64,000 bases of DNA, from contig NZ_WHJG01000005.1 of NCBI RefSeq assembly GCF_011682175.1, forward strand, positions 124,001 through 188,000. Reading direction: 5' to 3'. The notes under the pieces are model-generated. The model was not told where the DNA came from and ran no database searches. It saw nothing but the letters and a program-made list of their open reading frames with translations. This document shows positions 23,963 through 32,161 of this stretch, one piece after another. The position numbers and the translations under genes were made by a program. The stretch comes from Massilia frigida (GTDB lineage: Bacteria > Pseudomonadota > Gammaproteobacteria > Burkholderiales > Burkholderiaceae_D). Position 1 is the first letter of the stretch, and each line of letters starts with the position of its first letter.

Positions 23963-24907
23963 ATGCGTCCAGCCGCGCTGTTTCTGAGTATCCTTTTTCC
24001 CGTCCTTTTGGCTGCCTGCGGCGAGCGCAAGGCTGCCTTGCCGGCCGCCGCCGCGCCGGCGCTGGCGGGCAAGGAGGAGGGCGGCACTGTCACGGCCGTG
24101 CCCGCGCCACTCCCGCCCACGCCGGAGCAACTGGAAGCCCGGGCCGCCGCCCTGCGCGAGCGGGCCGTGCTGATGCATGCCATCTTTGGCGAGAACTTCA
24201 ATCCGGCCGCCAACGAGGCGCCGATGGAACTGGGCGAGCCCGACGAGCCGGGCGTGCGCATGTACACCATCGAACCGGTGGCCCATGCCTTCCTGCCCAA
24301 CGGCGACGCCGCGCTGGTAGCCAACGCGCTGGTGGTGCGGGCCGAGCGCGATGGCATCCGCGTGCATACCGACGGCGGGCTGCTCAATGTCTTCATCCTG
24401 CGCAAGGCCGATGGCCGCTGGACCTTGCTCAGGCACCACGCCAACATCGCGCGCCTGGGTAGCTGGGAGCGCATCGGCACGGCGAAATTCATGCGGCTCG
24501 CGCCCGGTAAAACGGGACTGGCCATGTTGTACGGCGGCGCCTTCCAAGGCTATGTCGACCGCTACCTGTCCCTGTACGACCTGGGCGCGCAGACCATGCA
24601 CGACCTCACCGGCGCCGGCATCGCCGTATCGGCGAGCGCGCTGGCCTGCCAACCGGCCGACACCGAAACCTGCTACGACGTCACCTCGGGCTGGCGCTTC
24701 GCCCTGTCCGCCAGCGGCGCGGCGTACAACGATCTCGTGTTCCAGTTCCGGGGCCAGGAAGATAGCAAGAAAGACGTGCGCCGGAAGGGCGGGGAAGGCC
24801 CGCGGCTGGCGTCGGACATCACCCGCCTGGACGGCTGCGCCCGCTATGCCTACGATGGCAAGACTTACGTCCTGGTCGAAGGCAAGAACCTGGCCAAGAA
24901 CCATTGA
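23963..24907 (+). CDS. hypothetical lipoprotein
   Basis: 314 aa from ATG at 23963, chosen because it starts a lipoprotein signal peptide ending in LLAACG. A Pro/Ala linker and an Ala/Glu/Arg-rich helix follow, then a mixed domain of unknown family with several Trp/Tyr motifs (DGRWTLLRHHAN) and three late cysteines. It is divergent from the secreted protein at 23692 and convergent with the esterase at 24920. Confidence 0.7.
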   Translation: MRPAALFLSILFPVLLAACGERKAALPAAAAPALAGKEEGGTVTAVPAPLPPTPEQLEARAAALRERAVLMHAIFGENFNPAANEAPMELGEPDEPGVRMYTIEPVAHAFLPNGDAALVANALVVRAERDGIRVHTDGGLLNVFILRKADGRWTLLRHHANIARLGSWERIGTAKFMRLAPGKTGLAMLYGGAFQGYVDRYLSLYDLGAQTMHDLTGAGIAVSASALACQPADTETCYDVTSGWRFALSASGAAYNDLVFQFRGQEDSKKDVRRKGGEGPRLASDITRLDGCARYAYDGKTYVLVEGKNLAKNH

Positions 24908-24919
24908 CGCCGGCGGCCC

Positions 24920-26653
24920 TCAGGGACAGTTGCCCATCACATAATGCGCGGCCGAGGTTTGCGCCAGCGTCCGGGTGTAGAACAGATTATTGAGTCCCAT
25001 GCTCTGGTTCGAGCCATTCGCCAGTGCCATGCCGCCGCTGTCATGCGCGCGGCCTTCCTGCACGTGGGCATAGTTGCTGGCCGTGACAGTGCTGCAGCTA
25101 AAGCCGCTGCTGGTGCTGGCGCTCACGCTGGCCGACAACTCGCTTTCCACCCCGTTCGCCACCGACGACGCCCGGTACGTGTAGGCGGTGGACGCCGCCA
25201 GTCCGGTATCGGTATGGCTGGTGCCGCTCACCGGCGTGGGCGTGACCTTGCTGCCGTTGCGGTACAGGTTGTAGCCGCCCGCGCCAGTGGCCGCGCTCCA
25301 CGACAGCGCGATGCTGCTGGCGCTGGCGTGCCCGGCCTTCAGGCCGGCCGGCGGCTGCAGCGCCGGCGCCGGTCCCACCAGGAATTGCGGCAGAGTGCAG
25401 GGCGCCGATGTTTGCCCGGTGCCGGCGTCGGTGGCCGTGACGGTTCCGCTGTAATAGCCGTTGGCCAGCGCATAGCCGATGCTGAAACTGGCGCCGCTGC
25501 CGGCCGCCGCATCGTTGACGGCGGTGCTTCCGTTAAGCACCACGCGGTAGCTGCTGATGGTGCCGGCGGCATCCACGGCGGCGCCGCTGACGGTGACAGC
25601 GTTGCCGGCCACGCTCGCCTTGCAGGCCGTCATCACGGGCGCGGCGATGCGGCTTGCGCGCAGATTGTTCTTGAACCAGAAATCCATCACAAAGGCCGGG
25701 TAATCGACCTTGGTGGCATCCACGAAATGGTTGTTCTGCCCGCCCGGCCCGGCCGGCCAGGCGTGGCCCATGCCGGTCACCGCCATCTCGGAGGTGCGCA
25801 GCTTGCCGTTGCTGTCGGTGTAGGGCGTATTGCTGCCGCCGCCCGCCACGGTCGCGGTCGCGCCGCGCGCAAAGCTGCCGCCGTATGCCATGCGCATGGC
25901 CGCCGCGTCGAGCGGGCCGTAGGCCGGGGCCACGGTGTAATCGCTGCTGCCCCACACCACGCTGGCGAGCTGGGTGGCGAACTTGCCTTGCTGGGCGCCG
26001 GCCATGGCCGTGCACTTGTTGGCCGCCGTGCTGGCGTTGAAGCCCGATGGCACGCTGCCGATCTGCATGATGGTGGTCCCGGGCGGCGGCCCCGCGTTGA
26101 TGCCGATGCCCGCAAACACGTCCGGCGCCAGGCAGCCCAGCACCATGGTCTGGCCGCCGCCCGAGGACAGGCCGGTCACGTACACCTGGTTCGGGTCGAT
26201 CGCATAGCGCGCATCGCCCAGGAAGCGGCTTACCAGGTTCAGCAGCACGCCATCGTGGCCGCTGGCGCGGTTGTGGTTGGTGAGGCTGTAATCCCAGCAA
26301 TGGCTGCCGGACACATTGCCGGTCGCATTCGGCGCCAGGATCACGGCGCCGTACTGGTCGGCCACGCCTTTCCAGTTGAAGCCCTTGTCGGACCCGGAAT
26401 CGATGACGTCGCCGGAAGCGGTTTGCTGGCAGCCGTGCAGCACCAGCACCAGGGCGCGCTTGCCGCCCAGCACAGGCTGGCTTGCCGGCCAGTAGAAATA
26501 GCCGCCCAGGTTGCCGCCGTTGACGCTGTCCGCGCCCCAGGTCTGGTTGCCGCTCCAGGTGCCGGGACCGGCTTGCACCTGGGCCAGCGCGGCCGCCGGC
26601 AGGCACAGCATGAAAGTAGCCGCGCAGCGGCCGAACGAGGTGGTGATTGCCAT
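24920..26653 (-). CDS. secreted PHB-depolymerase-family esterase with Fn3 domain
   Basis: 577 aa, probably an extracellular esterase on polyhydroxybutyrate or plant-type esters. The signal peptide is residues 1-24. The catalytic domain carries LVLHGCQQTA (oxyanion region) and the lipase box GLSSG with Ser163; GMGHAWP likely holds the catalytic His. A fibronectin-III-like domain (PPAGLKAGHASASSIALSWSA onward) lies near residues 430-515. A terminal module rich in Gly/Asn (SNYAHVQEGRAHDSGG) may bind substrate. The GGAGA ribosome site before ATG supports the start. Confidence 0.85.
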   Translation of the reverse strand: MAITTSFGRCAATFMLCLPAAALAQVQAGPGTWSGNQTWGADSVNGGNLGGYFYWPASQPVLGGKRALVLVLHGCQQTASGDVIDSGSDKGFNWKGVADQYGAVILAPNATGNVSGSHCWDYSLTNHNRASGHDGVLLNLVSRFLGDARYAIDPNQVYVTGLSSGGGQTMVLGCLAPDVFAGIGINAGPPPGTTIMQIGSVPSGFNASTAANKCTAMAGAQQGKFATQLASVVWGSSDYTVAPAYGPLDAAAMRMAYGGSFARGATATVAGGGSNTPYTDSNGKLRTSEMAVTGMGHAWPAGPGGQNNHFVDATKVDYPAFVMDFWFKNNLRASRIAAPVMTACKASVAGNAVTVSGAAVDAAGTISSYRVVLNGSTAVNDAAAGSGASFSIGYALANGYYSGTVTATDAGTGQTSAPCTLPQFLVGPAPALQPPAGLKAGHASASSIALSWSAATGAGGYNLYRNGSKVTPTPVSGTSHTDTGLAASTAYTYRASSVANGVESELSASVSASTSSGFSCSTVTASNYAHVQEGRAHDSGGMALANGSNQSMGLNNLFYTRTLAQTSAAHYVMGNCP

Positions 26654-26949
26654 GATGTCTCCATTTTTCTATCTTGAAAATACGGGAAGGCTGCGGGTGC
26701 TTGCAGGGAAGAGCTCGGGTGTAGGCGTGGAGGGGGTGCCGCGCGGGGCGGCCAGCCATCGGGACGGTTCACGGGAAGTAACAGCCGGAAATAATTCTAC
26801 CGTAGCGGCATCAGGCACATGCCCGGCGCGTCCGCGCGTTCCGGCACGATGCCTGTGCGTAATTGCACAGGGGCTACAGCAAGCGTGCGCGATGTGAGGC
26901 ACAATGACAAGCCGCGCGGCCCTCCGGCCGCGCCCCTTGAGGAGAGCGC
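26654..26949. other. divergent intergenic region, no gene seen
   Basis: About 296 bases between the divergent esterase and membrane-protein genes. It must hold promoters for both. Minus-strand sequence just before the esterase is AT-rich (26661-26684). No clear -35/-10 pair, terminator or small ORF could be defended. Confidence 0.4.
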
Positions 26950-27435
26950 GTGTCGGTCCTTGCCGCAGGTATTTTCGCTGCCCTTGCCGCCTGGTTCGCC
27001 GTGCGCTGGATTGCCGCGCGCCTGCGCACCGGCGCCGGCGACGGCAGCCTGGAGTTCGCGCCTTTCGTGGAGCGGCTCGGCATCCTGCAATTGCTGGGCG
27101 TGGCCGTGCTGGCCTGGGTAGCGCTGTCGCGCGAGCACGACAGTTATACCGCCCTGATCGCGCTGGCGGTGGCGCTGGCCATCGGCGGCGTGTACTGCCT
27201 GTGCGAAGGGATCGTCACGCGCGGCAAGGTTGACGATGCCGGCATCCTGTTCATCACGCCGTGGGGCGGCAAGCGCCACGAGCTGTGGCGCGACCTGCGC
27301 AGCGTGCACTACCGCGCCTGGTGCGCCATGTACGTGCTCACATTTCGCAGCGGCAGCGTGATCCGCCTGTCGGTGCTGCTCAGTGGCCACGGCGCCGTTC
27401 TCCACCACTTGCGCACGCGAGGCTACCATGTCTGA
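26950..27435 (+). CDS. small membrane protein of unknown function
   Basis: 161 aa from GTG at 26950 (GAGGAGAG just upstream). Three hydrophobic helices (residues ~3-20, ~43-58, ~68-85) are followed by a soluble part (ITPWGGKRHELWRDLRSVHYRAWCAMYVLTFRSG) resembling a PH-like beta domain. A similar layout, including a W-R-D-(L/V)-S stretch, is seen in the protein at 31597-32082. It overlaps the following DinB gene by 8 bases. Confidence 0.65.
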   Translation: MSVLAAGIFAALAAWFAVRWIAARLRTGAGDGSLEFAPFVERLGILQLLGVAVLAWVALSREHDSYTALIALAVALAIGGVYCLCEGIVTRGKVDDAGILFITPWGGKRHELWRDLRSVHYRAWCAMYVLTFRSGSVIRLSVLLSGHGAVLHHLRTRGYHV

Positions 27436-27991
27436 ACTGTCCCACCTGCGGCTGATGGCCGCCTACAACACCTGGATGAACCAGAAACTGTACGACGCCG
27501 CCGCCACCCTTCCGGCCCACGAACTGGCGGCTAACCGTGGCGCCTTCTTCGGCTCGCTGCTCGGCACGCTGAACCACCTGGTGGCGGCCGACACCATCTG
27601 GCTGCGGCGCTTCGCAAGCCATCCGGCGCGCTCCGGCGCGCTCGAGGCGGCGCAGGCGCTGGCGCCCCCCAGCGCGCTGAACGCCATCTACAGCGACGAC
27701 CTGGCCGTGCTGGCAGAGCACCGGCGCATGCTCGACGGCTTGATCGGCAGCTTGACCGCCCAGCTGGCCGACGCCGACCTGGAGCATGTGCTGCACTACG
27801 CCAGCACCAAGGGCATTGCGTCGCAGAAGCGTTTCGGCGACCTGTTGCTGCATCTTTTCAATCACCAGACCCATCATCGCGGACAGGCCAGCACCTTGCT
27901 CTCGCAGGCTGGCGCCGACCTGGGCGTGACCGACCTGCTGATGCTTATTGAGAACGTCGGGGATCCGGCCGCGCCGGCCGCGCCGGCCTGA
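27428..27991 (+). CDS. DinB family protein
   Basis: 187 aa, a four-helix DinB-like protein. The three metal-binding histidines fit TLNHLVAADTIWLRR (first) and LLHLFNHQTHHRGQ (second and third). Such proteins are often metal-dependent thiol transferases; the substrate here is unknown. ATG at 27428 lies inside the preceding gene's end. Its 3' end overlaps the convergent lipoprotein gene by 47 bases. Confidence 0.85.
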   Translation: MSELSHLRLMAAYNTWMNQKLYDAAATLPAHELAANRGAFFGSLLGTLNHLVAADTIWLRRFASHPARSGALEAAQALAPPSALNAIYSDDLAVLAEHRRMLDGLIGSLTAQLADADLEHVLHYASTKGIASQKRFGDLLLHLFNHQTHHRGQASTLLSQAGADLGVTDLLMLIENVGDPAAPAAPA

Positions 27992-28652
27992 ACCCGCCGG
28001 CGTCGGCCAGCCGCCCGGCCGCGGCGCGCGCGGCGTGGCGCCTGAGCGAGCGCACCACCTGGTTGTACGAATCCATCAGGGCCGCCATCAGCAGCTTGCC
28101 CTGGGGCGTCCTGGTGTAGCCGTCCGCCTGGGCGAAGCCGCCGTTGAAAAAGCCGCCCGCCGCGCCGAAGCGCCAGTGGCTGGCGCTGCCCTGGGCCGCC
28201 GCCAGCTCGGCACCCGAGCGGTTGTCGGTCAATGTCAGCAGGGTCGATGGCTGCGGCGCGCCATCGTGCAGCGAACCGATGCGCGCGGCCGGGGCCTCGT
28301 CGCCGAAGCTGAGCGAGGGCGTGGCCGTGTAATCGGCGCTGGTCAGTGGGCGCTCACTGGGCGTGGAAGCCTGGTCCGCCAGGGTGAAGCAGTTCGATGC
28401 CCGTACCATCAGGCGCAGCAGCGGCAGGGGAGCGGGCAGGTCGGCGTCCCTGCCGAGCCGGTTCAGCCACGGCCGACGCTCCTGCTCGACCAGGGTCAGG
28501 GTGCCCAGCGAGCGCTGGCAATGCTCCAGCTGGCTGTTGGGCGGTTTGATGGGGGCGGGCGTGTCGGCGCCAGGCGGCGGCTTGCTGGCGCAGCCGGCCA
28601 GGGCCATGGCAGTGAGGGCGATGAGCACGGCGGGGTTGGGGCCTGGCGTCAT
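27945..28652 (-). CDS. lipoprotein, possibly CsgG-related
   Basis: 235 aa with lipobox MALAGC. The segments LLRLMVRASNCFTLADQ, RSGAELAAAQGSA and TPQGKLLMAALMDSYNQVV resemble parts of CsgG/curli-type outer-membrane lipoproteins, but this is from memory of the family and is tentative. The last ~25 residues (Arg/Pro/Ala-rich) are encoded inside the opposing DinB gene and may be a read-through tail. A 23-bp palindrome lies in its promoter region. Confidence 0.65.
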   Translation of the reverse strand: MTPGPNPAVLIALTAMALAGCASKPPPGADTPAPIKPPNSQLEHCQRSLGTLTLVEQERRPWLNRLGRDADLPAPLPLLRLMVRASNCFTLADQASTPSERPLTSADYTATPSLSFGDEAPAARIGSLHDGAPQPSTLLTLTDNRSGAELAAAQGSASHWRFGAAGGFFNGGFAQADGYTRTPQGKLLMAALMDSYNQVVRSLRRHAARAAAGRLADAGGFRPARPARPDPRRSQ

Positions 28653-28667
28653 GGCAGTGTCCTTTGC

Positions 28668-28690
28668 GTGAAGTTAAACAGAAACTTCAC
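28668..28690. promoter_or_regulatory. stem-loop in the leader of the lipoprotein gene
   Basis: GTGAAGTT (28668-28675) and AACTTCAC (28683-28690) form an 8-bp stem 16 bases before the minus-strand start at 28652. It would fold in the 5' leader of the mRNA and could affect ribosome access. Confidence 0.4.
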
Positions 28691-28704
28691 ACATTGTAAC
28701 GATG

Positions 28705-28734
28705 CATATAGGCAAGTAACTTGCCTATAGTCAA
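28705..28734 (-). promoter_or_regulatory. promoter with embedded perfect 23-bp palindrome (operator candidate)
   Basis: On the minus strand a TTGACT -35 (28734-28729) and a TATATG -10 (28710-28705) are 18 bases apart. The spacer is almost entirely a perfect palindrome with arms TATAGGCAAGT and ACTTGCCTATA around a single central base (28707-28729). Its placement between -35 and -10 suggests a dimeric repressor site controlling the lipoprotein gene at 28652. The regulator is unknown. Confidence 0.6.
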
Positions 28735-28780
28735 CTTCATCCCAACACGCGCCAAATACCACAGCCGCTTCCCGCAGCGT

Positions 28781-29569
28781 CTAGTTGACCTTCATGGCGG
28801 GCTGCGGCGCCGCTTCGCCGGCCAGGCTGGGGTTATACAGCGGGCTGTCCGCAATGGTGTTGTGGCCGGTCTGCGGCACATTGATATAGTGCGCCACGCC
28901 CGGCTTGAAGCGCGTCAGCAGCAGTTGCGAACTGGCGCGCGGGATGATCTCGTCGTTGTCGGCCGCGACGATGGTGGTCGGCGCGCTCACGCTGGCGGCG
29001 TACACGCCCGAGTCGAATCTGTCTTTCAGGATCTGCGTCACGGGAAACCACGGAAACTGCAGCGCGGCGATGCCGGCGATGCTGTCGTAGGGCGTGACCA
29101 GCACCAGCCGCGCGACCGGCCGCAGACTGGCCAGATGCACCGCCACGCCGCTGCCCAGGCTGCGCCCGATCACGGTCACCTGCGGATGGCTGGCCTGGAC
29201 CATGTCGAATAGCGCCAGCGCATCGGCGAACAGCGCCGCCTCGGTGGGCTTGCCGGTACTGCCGCCGTAAGCGCGGTAATGCAGCAGGTACAGCGCCTGT
29301 CCGGGAAAGGTGTCCGACAGCTGCGGCAGGCTGGCCGAGACATCCTCGGCATTGCCGCCCAGGTAAATCAGCGCGCGCGGGCCGCTGTCGGGCCGCACCG
29401 TCACGTCGAGCGTGGCGCCGGGCACCGGCAGCTGGATCAGCGAACCGGGCGCCCCAAACCGGCGCGGCTGGGGAAAATAAATCAGCGAGCGCTGCGCGAA
29501 GTACAGGCCGACGCAAGCGACGAGGTACAACGCAAGCGCCGCAAGAATCGAACCAAACACATAACGCAT
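28781..29569 (-). CDS. alpha/beta hydrolase, membrane-anchored
   Basis: 262 aa. An N-terminal hydrophobic helix (residues ~5-25) probably anchors it, with the hydrolase domain outside. The nucleophile elbow is GRSLGSG with Ser137; the acid is in AADNDEIIP and the His in PQTGHNTI. It resembles the BEM46/YfhR group. The substrate is unknown. It lies 10 bases downstream of the DUF885 gene on the same strand, so the two are probably one operon. Confidence 0.85.
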   Translation of the reverse strand: MRYVFGSILAALALYLVACVGLYFAQRSLIYFPQPRRFGAPGSLIQLPVPGATLDVTVRPDSGPRALIYLGGNAEDVSASLPQLSDTFPGQALYLLHYRAYGGSTGKPTEAALFADALALFDMVQASHPQVTVIGRSLGSGVAVHLASLRPVARLVLVTPYDSIAGIAALQFPWFPVTQILKDRFDSGVYAASVSAPTTIVAADNDEIIPRASSQLLLTRFKPGVAHYINVPQTGHNTIADSPLYNPSLAGEAAPQPAMKVN

Positions 29570-29579
29570 CGCGCTCTCC

Positions 29580-31481
29580 TTATTGCATCAGCTCTTTGAT
29601 CATCTTCACCGGCGCGCTGCCGTAGCCGAGGAACTGTTCGTGGAACTGCTTGAGGTCGAACCTGGCGCCGAGCGCCTGCTTGCGCTGCTCGCGCAGGTCC
29701 ATGATGTCGCTGTAGCCGCTGAAGTAGCTGGTCAGCTGTACCGAACTGACCTGGGCGCGGTGCCACTTCTCGCCCGCCTCGCTGCGCGTCTGGAAGGCCT
29801 GGCGCGTCAGCATGTCCATCGCCTCGGCTTCGTTCATGCCCAGCACGTGCACGCTGTAGTCGAGGATCGTGTTGGTGACCACGCGCAGGTTCCACTTCGA
29901 GTACATCAGCCACATTTCCGGCGTGTTCTCGCCATAGCCCGATTCGAGCATCATGCGCTCGCCGTACACCGCCCAGCCTTCGATCATGGCGCCGTTACCG
30001 AACAGCGATTTGACCAGGGAGGGCGACTTGTTGGCGTACACCAGCTGCGCGTAATGGCCCGGAATGGCTTCGTGGATGTTCAGGATCTGCAAAATCCAGT
30101 GGTTGTATTCGCGCAGGGTGCTCTCGGCCTGTTCGGGCGTGAGGCCGTCGAGCGGAGTGACGTTGTAGAAGGTGCGGTCCTGCGGGCGATACGGGCCGGG
30201 CGCATCGATGCTGGCGCCGGCCACGCCGCGCTGGTACAGCGGCGTTTCGCGTACCACCAGCGGCTTTTTCGGATCGAGCGTGAGCAGCTTGTTCTTGACC
30301 ACCCAGTCTTGCAGCAGCGGGATCTGGCGCCGGATCTCGGGGAAGAACTCTTCGCGCGAGACGTGCCTGGCCGACAGCGTGTCGATCACCATGCCGATTT
30401 TCTTGATGCGGTCGGCCGGCCTGGCGGCGCCGCCCATGGTCTTGGTCCACAGATCATCCGACAGCACGTCCATGCGCGCCAGCAGCTGCTCGCGCGCGGC
30501 CAGCGCTTTCTGGTACATCTGTTCGGCGCTCACGCCGGCCTGGATATCGTGGCCGAACTTCTGTTCATACAGCGCCTTGCCGATCCGGAACGAGCGCGCC
30601 GTGTTGCTGGCCTGCTGGGTTTGATCGAGCTCGGTGAGGAAGTCGACATAGCCGATCAGGGCGTCGCCGGCGGCCGCGATGCGGCGCGCGAACAAGTCTT
30701 TTTCGGCCTGGTTCAGGATCGATTCCTGGGCCGCCTTGCCCAGGTCCGCCAGCACCGTCATGGTGCCCGGCGCCTGCTGCAATGCCAGCTGCGTGTGTTC
30801 GTGGGTCGGGTTGACGATGCTCGCCTGCGCCGCCTGGTAATAGGCCGGCACATTGGCCAGGCGCTTGAGCAGGGTGCGCAGGCGCTGCGGCTTGGCCGCG
30901 TATTCGGAACCGAGAATCAGGTCGATCGGGCCGGCGATGTTGTACAGCGCCGGATTCCACTCGAATTCGCGCAGGGTGGTCAGGTAGAAGCGGTCGGCAT
31001 TGAGCTTGTTGACCAGCAGGACATGGTCGGTGCGCTGCCGGACCGACAGTTGGCGCACATCGATCTTGGCCAGCTTTTGCAGCCACTCGTCGGCAAACGC
31101 CAGTTGCGCGGCGCGCGTGGCCGCGCTTGGAATGGTCAGGTTGGCGGCACCATCGTATTTGCCGGAATAGATCGCGCTTTCCGGATCGATGCGCCACAGC
31201 GCGCCGAGAAATTGCATGCTGACGGTATTGAAGCGGCGGTCCTGCGAGCGTTCGGTGCCGGCGGCCGGCGCGCTGACAGCGGCGGCGACCGGGGCGGCGA
31301 TGGCGGCGGCCTTGGCCGCGGCTTTGGATGGCTTGGCCGGTTTGACGGATGTGGACGATTTGGCGGCTTTTACCGGCTTGGTGGCGTGGGCCCTGGACTG
31401 TTTTTTCGGCTTGGCAGCGCCTGCGGGCGCCAGCGCGAAGCAGGTCAAGAAAACAGCCAGTGCAATTTTGGTTTTGATCAT
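29580..31481 (-). CDS. DUF885 domain-containing secreted protein
   Basis: 633 aa from ATG at 31481, which starts a Sec signal peptide (ALAVFLTCFALAPAGAA). A Lys/Ala-rich linker (residues ~22-75) precedes the DUF885 fold. HEAIPGHYAQL carries an HExxxxH-like set typical of DUF885 proteins, thought to be metallopeptidase-like, and a later EGWAVYGERM is also conserved. The start is moved 45 bases in from the longest open frame to fit the signal peptide. Confidence 0.87.
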   Translation of the reverse strand: MIKTKIALAVFLTCFALAPAGAAKPKKQSRAHATKPVKAAKSSTSVKPAKPSKAAAKAAAIAAPVAAAVSAPAAGTERSQDRRFNTVSMQFLGALWRIDPESAIYSGKYDGAANLTIPSAATRAAQLAFADEWLQKLAKIDVRQLSVRQRTDHVLLVNKLNADRFYLTTLREFEWNPALYNIAGPIDLILGSEYAAKPQRLRTLLKRLANVPAYYQAAQASIVNPTHEHTQLALQQAPGTMTVLADLGKAAQESILNQAEKDLFARRIAAAGDALIGYVDFLTELDQTQQASNTARSFRIGKALYEQKFGHDIQAGVSAEQMYQKALAAREQLLARMDVLSDDLWTKTMGGAARPADRIKKIGMVIDTLSARHVSREEFFPEIRRQIPLLQDWVVKNKLLTLDPKKPLVVRETPLYQRGVAGASIDAPGPYRPQDRTFYNVTPLDGLTPEQAESTLREYNHWILQILNIHEAIPGHYAQLVYANKSPSLVKSLFGNGAMIEGWAVYGERMMLESGYGENTPEMWLMYSKWNLRVVTNTILDYSVHVLGMNEAEAMDMLTRQAFQTRSEAGEKWHRAQVSSVQLTSYFSGYSDIMDLREQRKQALGARFDLKQFHEQFLGYGSAPVKMIKELMQ

Positions 31482-31552
31482 TGTGATTGGCCTTGTAGTT
31501 ACAGAAGCGGGGGCAGCCGCAGGCATGCGGCGGGCGTCAGATTAGCATCAAA

Positions 31553-31567
31553 CGCCCCGCCGGGGCG
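31553..31567 (-). terminator. possible terminator after the PH-like membrane gene
   Basis: CGCCCC (31553-31558) and GGGGCG (31562-31567) form a GC-rich hairpin. On the minus strand it is followed by TTTGATG, a weak T-tract. It lies between the stop of the gene at 31597 and the start of the DUF885 gene at 31481. Confidence 0.4.
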
Positions 31568-31596
31568 CCTTTGTCACAAATGGAAACGGCTGCGAC

Positions 31597-32082
31597 TCAG
31601 CTTGCGCGGCCGGAGCGCAGCATCTCCTGGTGCAGTCCGTTGATCCGGCCCGCGACCTCCTGACCGTTGGCGATGTTGGTCTCGTTAATTTCGCTGACCT
31701 TGGTGAAGCGGTGCCCTACGCGCACCGAGTAGGAGCGTGTGCTCCAGCTCCAGAAGCTCTGGATGTAGGTGGCGCTGTCCACGTCGCGCCACAGGACGCC
31801 GTGGCGGCCCTTCTTCCATGGCAGTACGCCCGAATACACCCAGACACCGGTATCGTCGTAGTACACCTGCACGCTACGCAGCAGCAGGATACGGTAGCCG
31901 ACAAACAGCGCCGAGCCAATGAACACCACGAGGGCGGAGATGGTGCCGATCTGGAATGCCGTCGGCAGCGCCACGCCGAACAGCACGAGGGCCAGCAGGC
32001 CAACGCGGGCGTAGGCAAACCAGGACTTGACACCGAGGAGGTTTGCACCTGACGCGGCATTGGATTCGATTTCTTCTTCCAT
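31597..32082 (-). CDS. membrane protein with PH-like domain, unknown function
   Basis: 161 aa. Two hydrophobic helices (ARVGLLALVLFGVALPTAF and ISALVVFIGSALFVGYRILLL) are followed by a soluble domain of alternating strands (VYYDDTGVWVYSGVLPWKKG, VLWRDVDSATYIQSFWSW) that resembles bacterial PH-like proteins. No assigned role. Related in layout to the protein at 26950-27435. It lies 80 bases downstream of the SNF2 gene. Confidence 0.65.
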   Translation of the reverse strand: MEEEIESNAASGANLLGVKSWFAYARVGLLALVLFGVALPTAFQIGTISALVVFIGSALFVGYRILLLRSVQVYYDDTGVWVYSGVLPWKKGRHGVLWRDVDSATYIQSFWSWSTRSYSVRVGHRFTKVSEINETNIANGQEVAGRINGLHQEMLRSGRAS

Positions 32083-32161
32083 GGCTTCAATTCAATATTG
32101 GTTAATAGAAACGCATGATGTCATGGAATTGCTCCAGACGCTACTCCAAGCTTGTCTAGCC

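Noticed and set aside
24944-26677. Long plus-strand open frame (577 codons) opposite the esterase gene
   Set aside because: Antisense shadow of a high-GC gene: composition rich in Arg, Gly, Ala and His, no motifs, no ribosome site, and it mirrors the real gene almost exactly.
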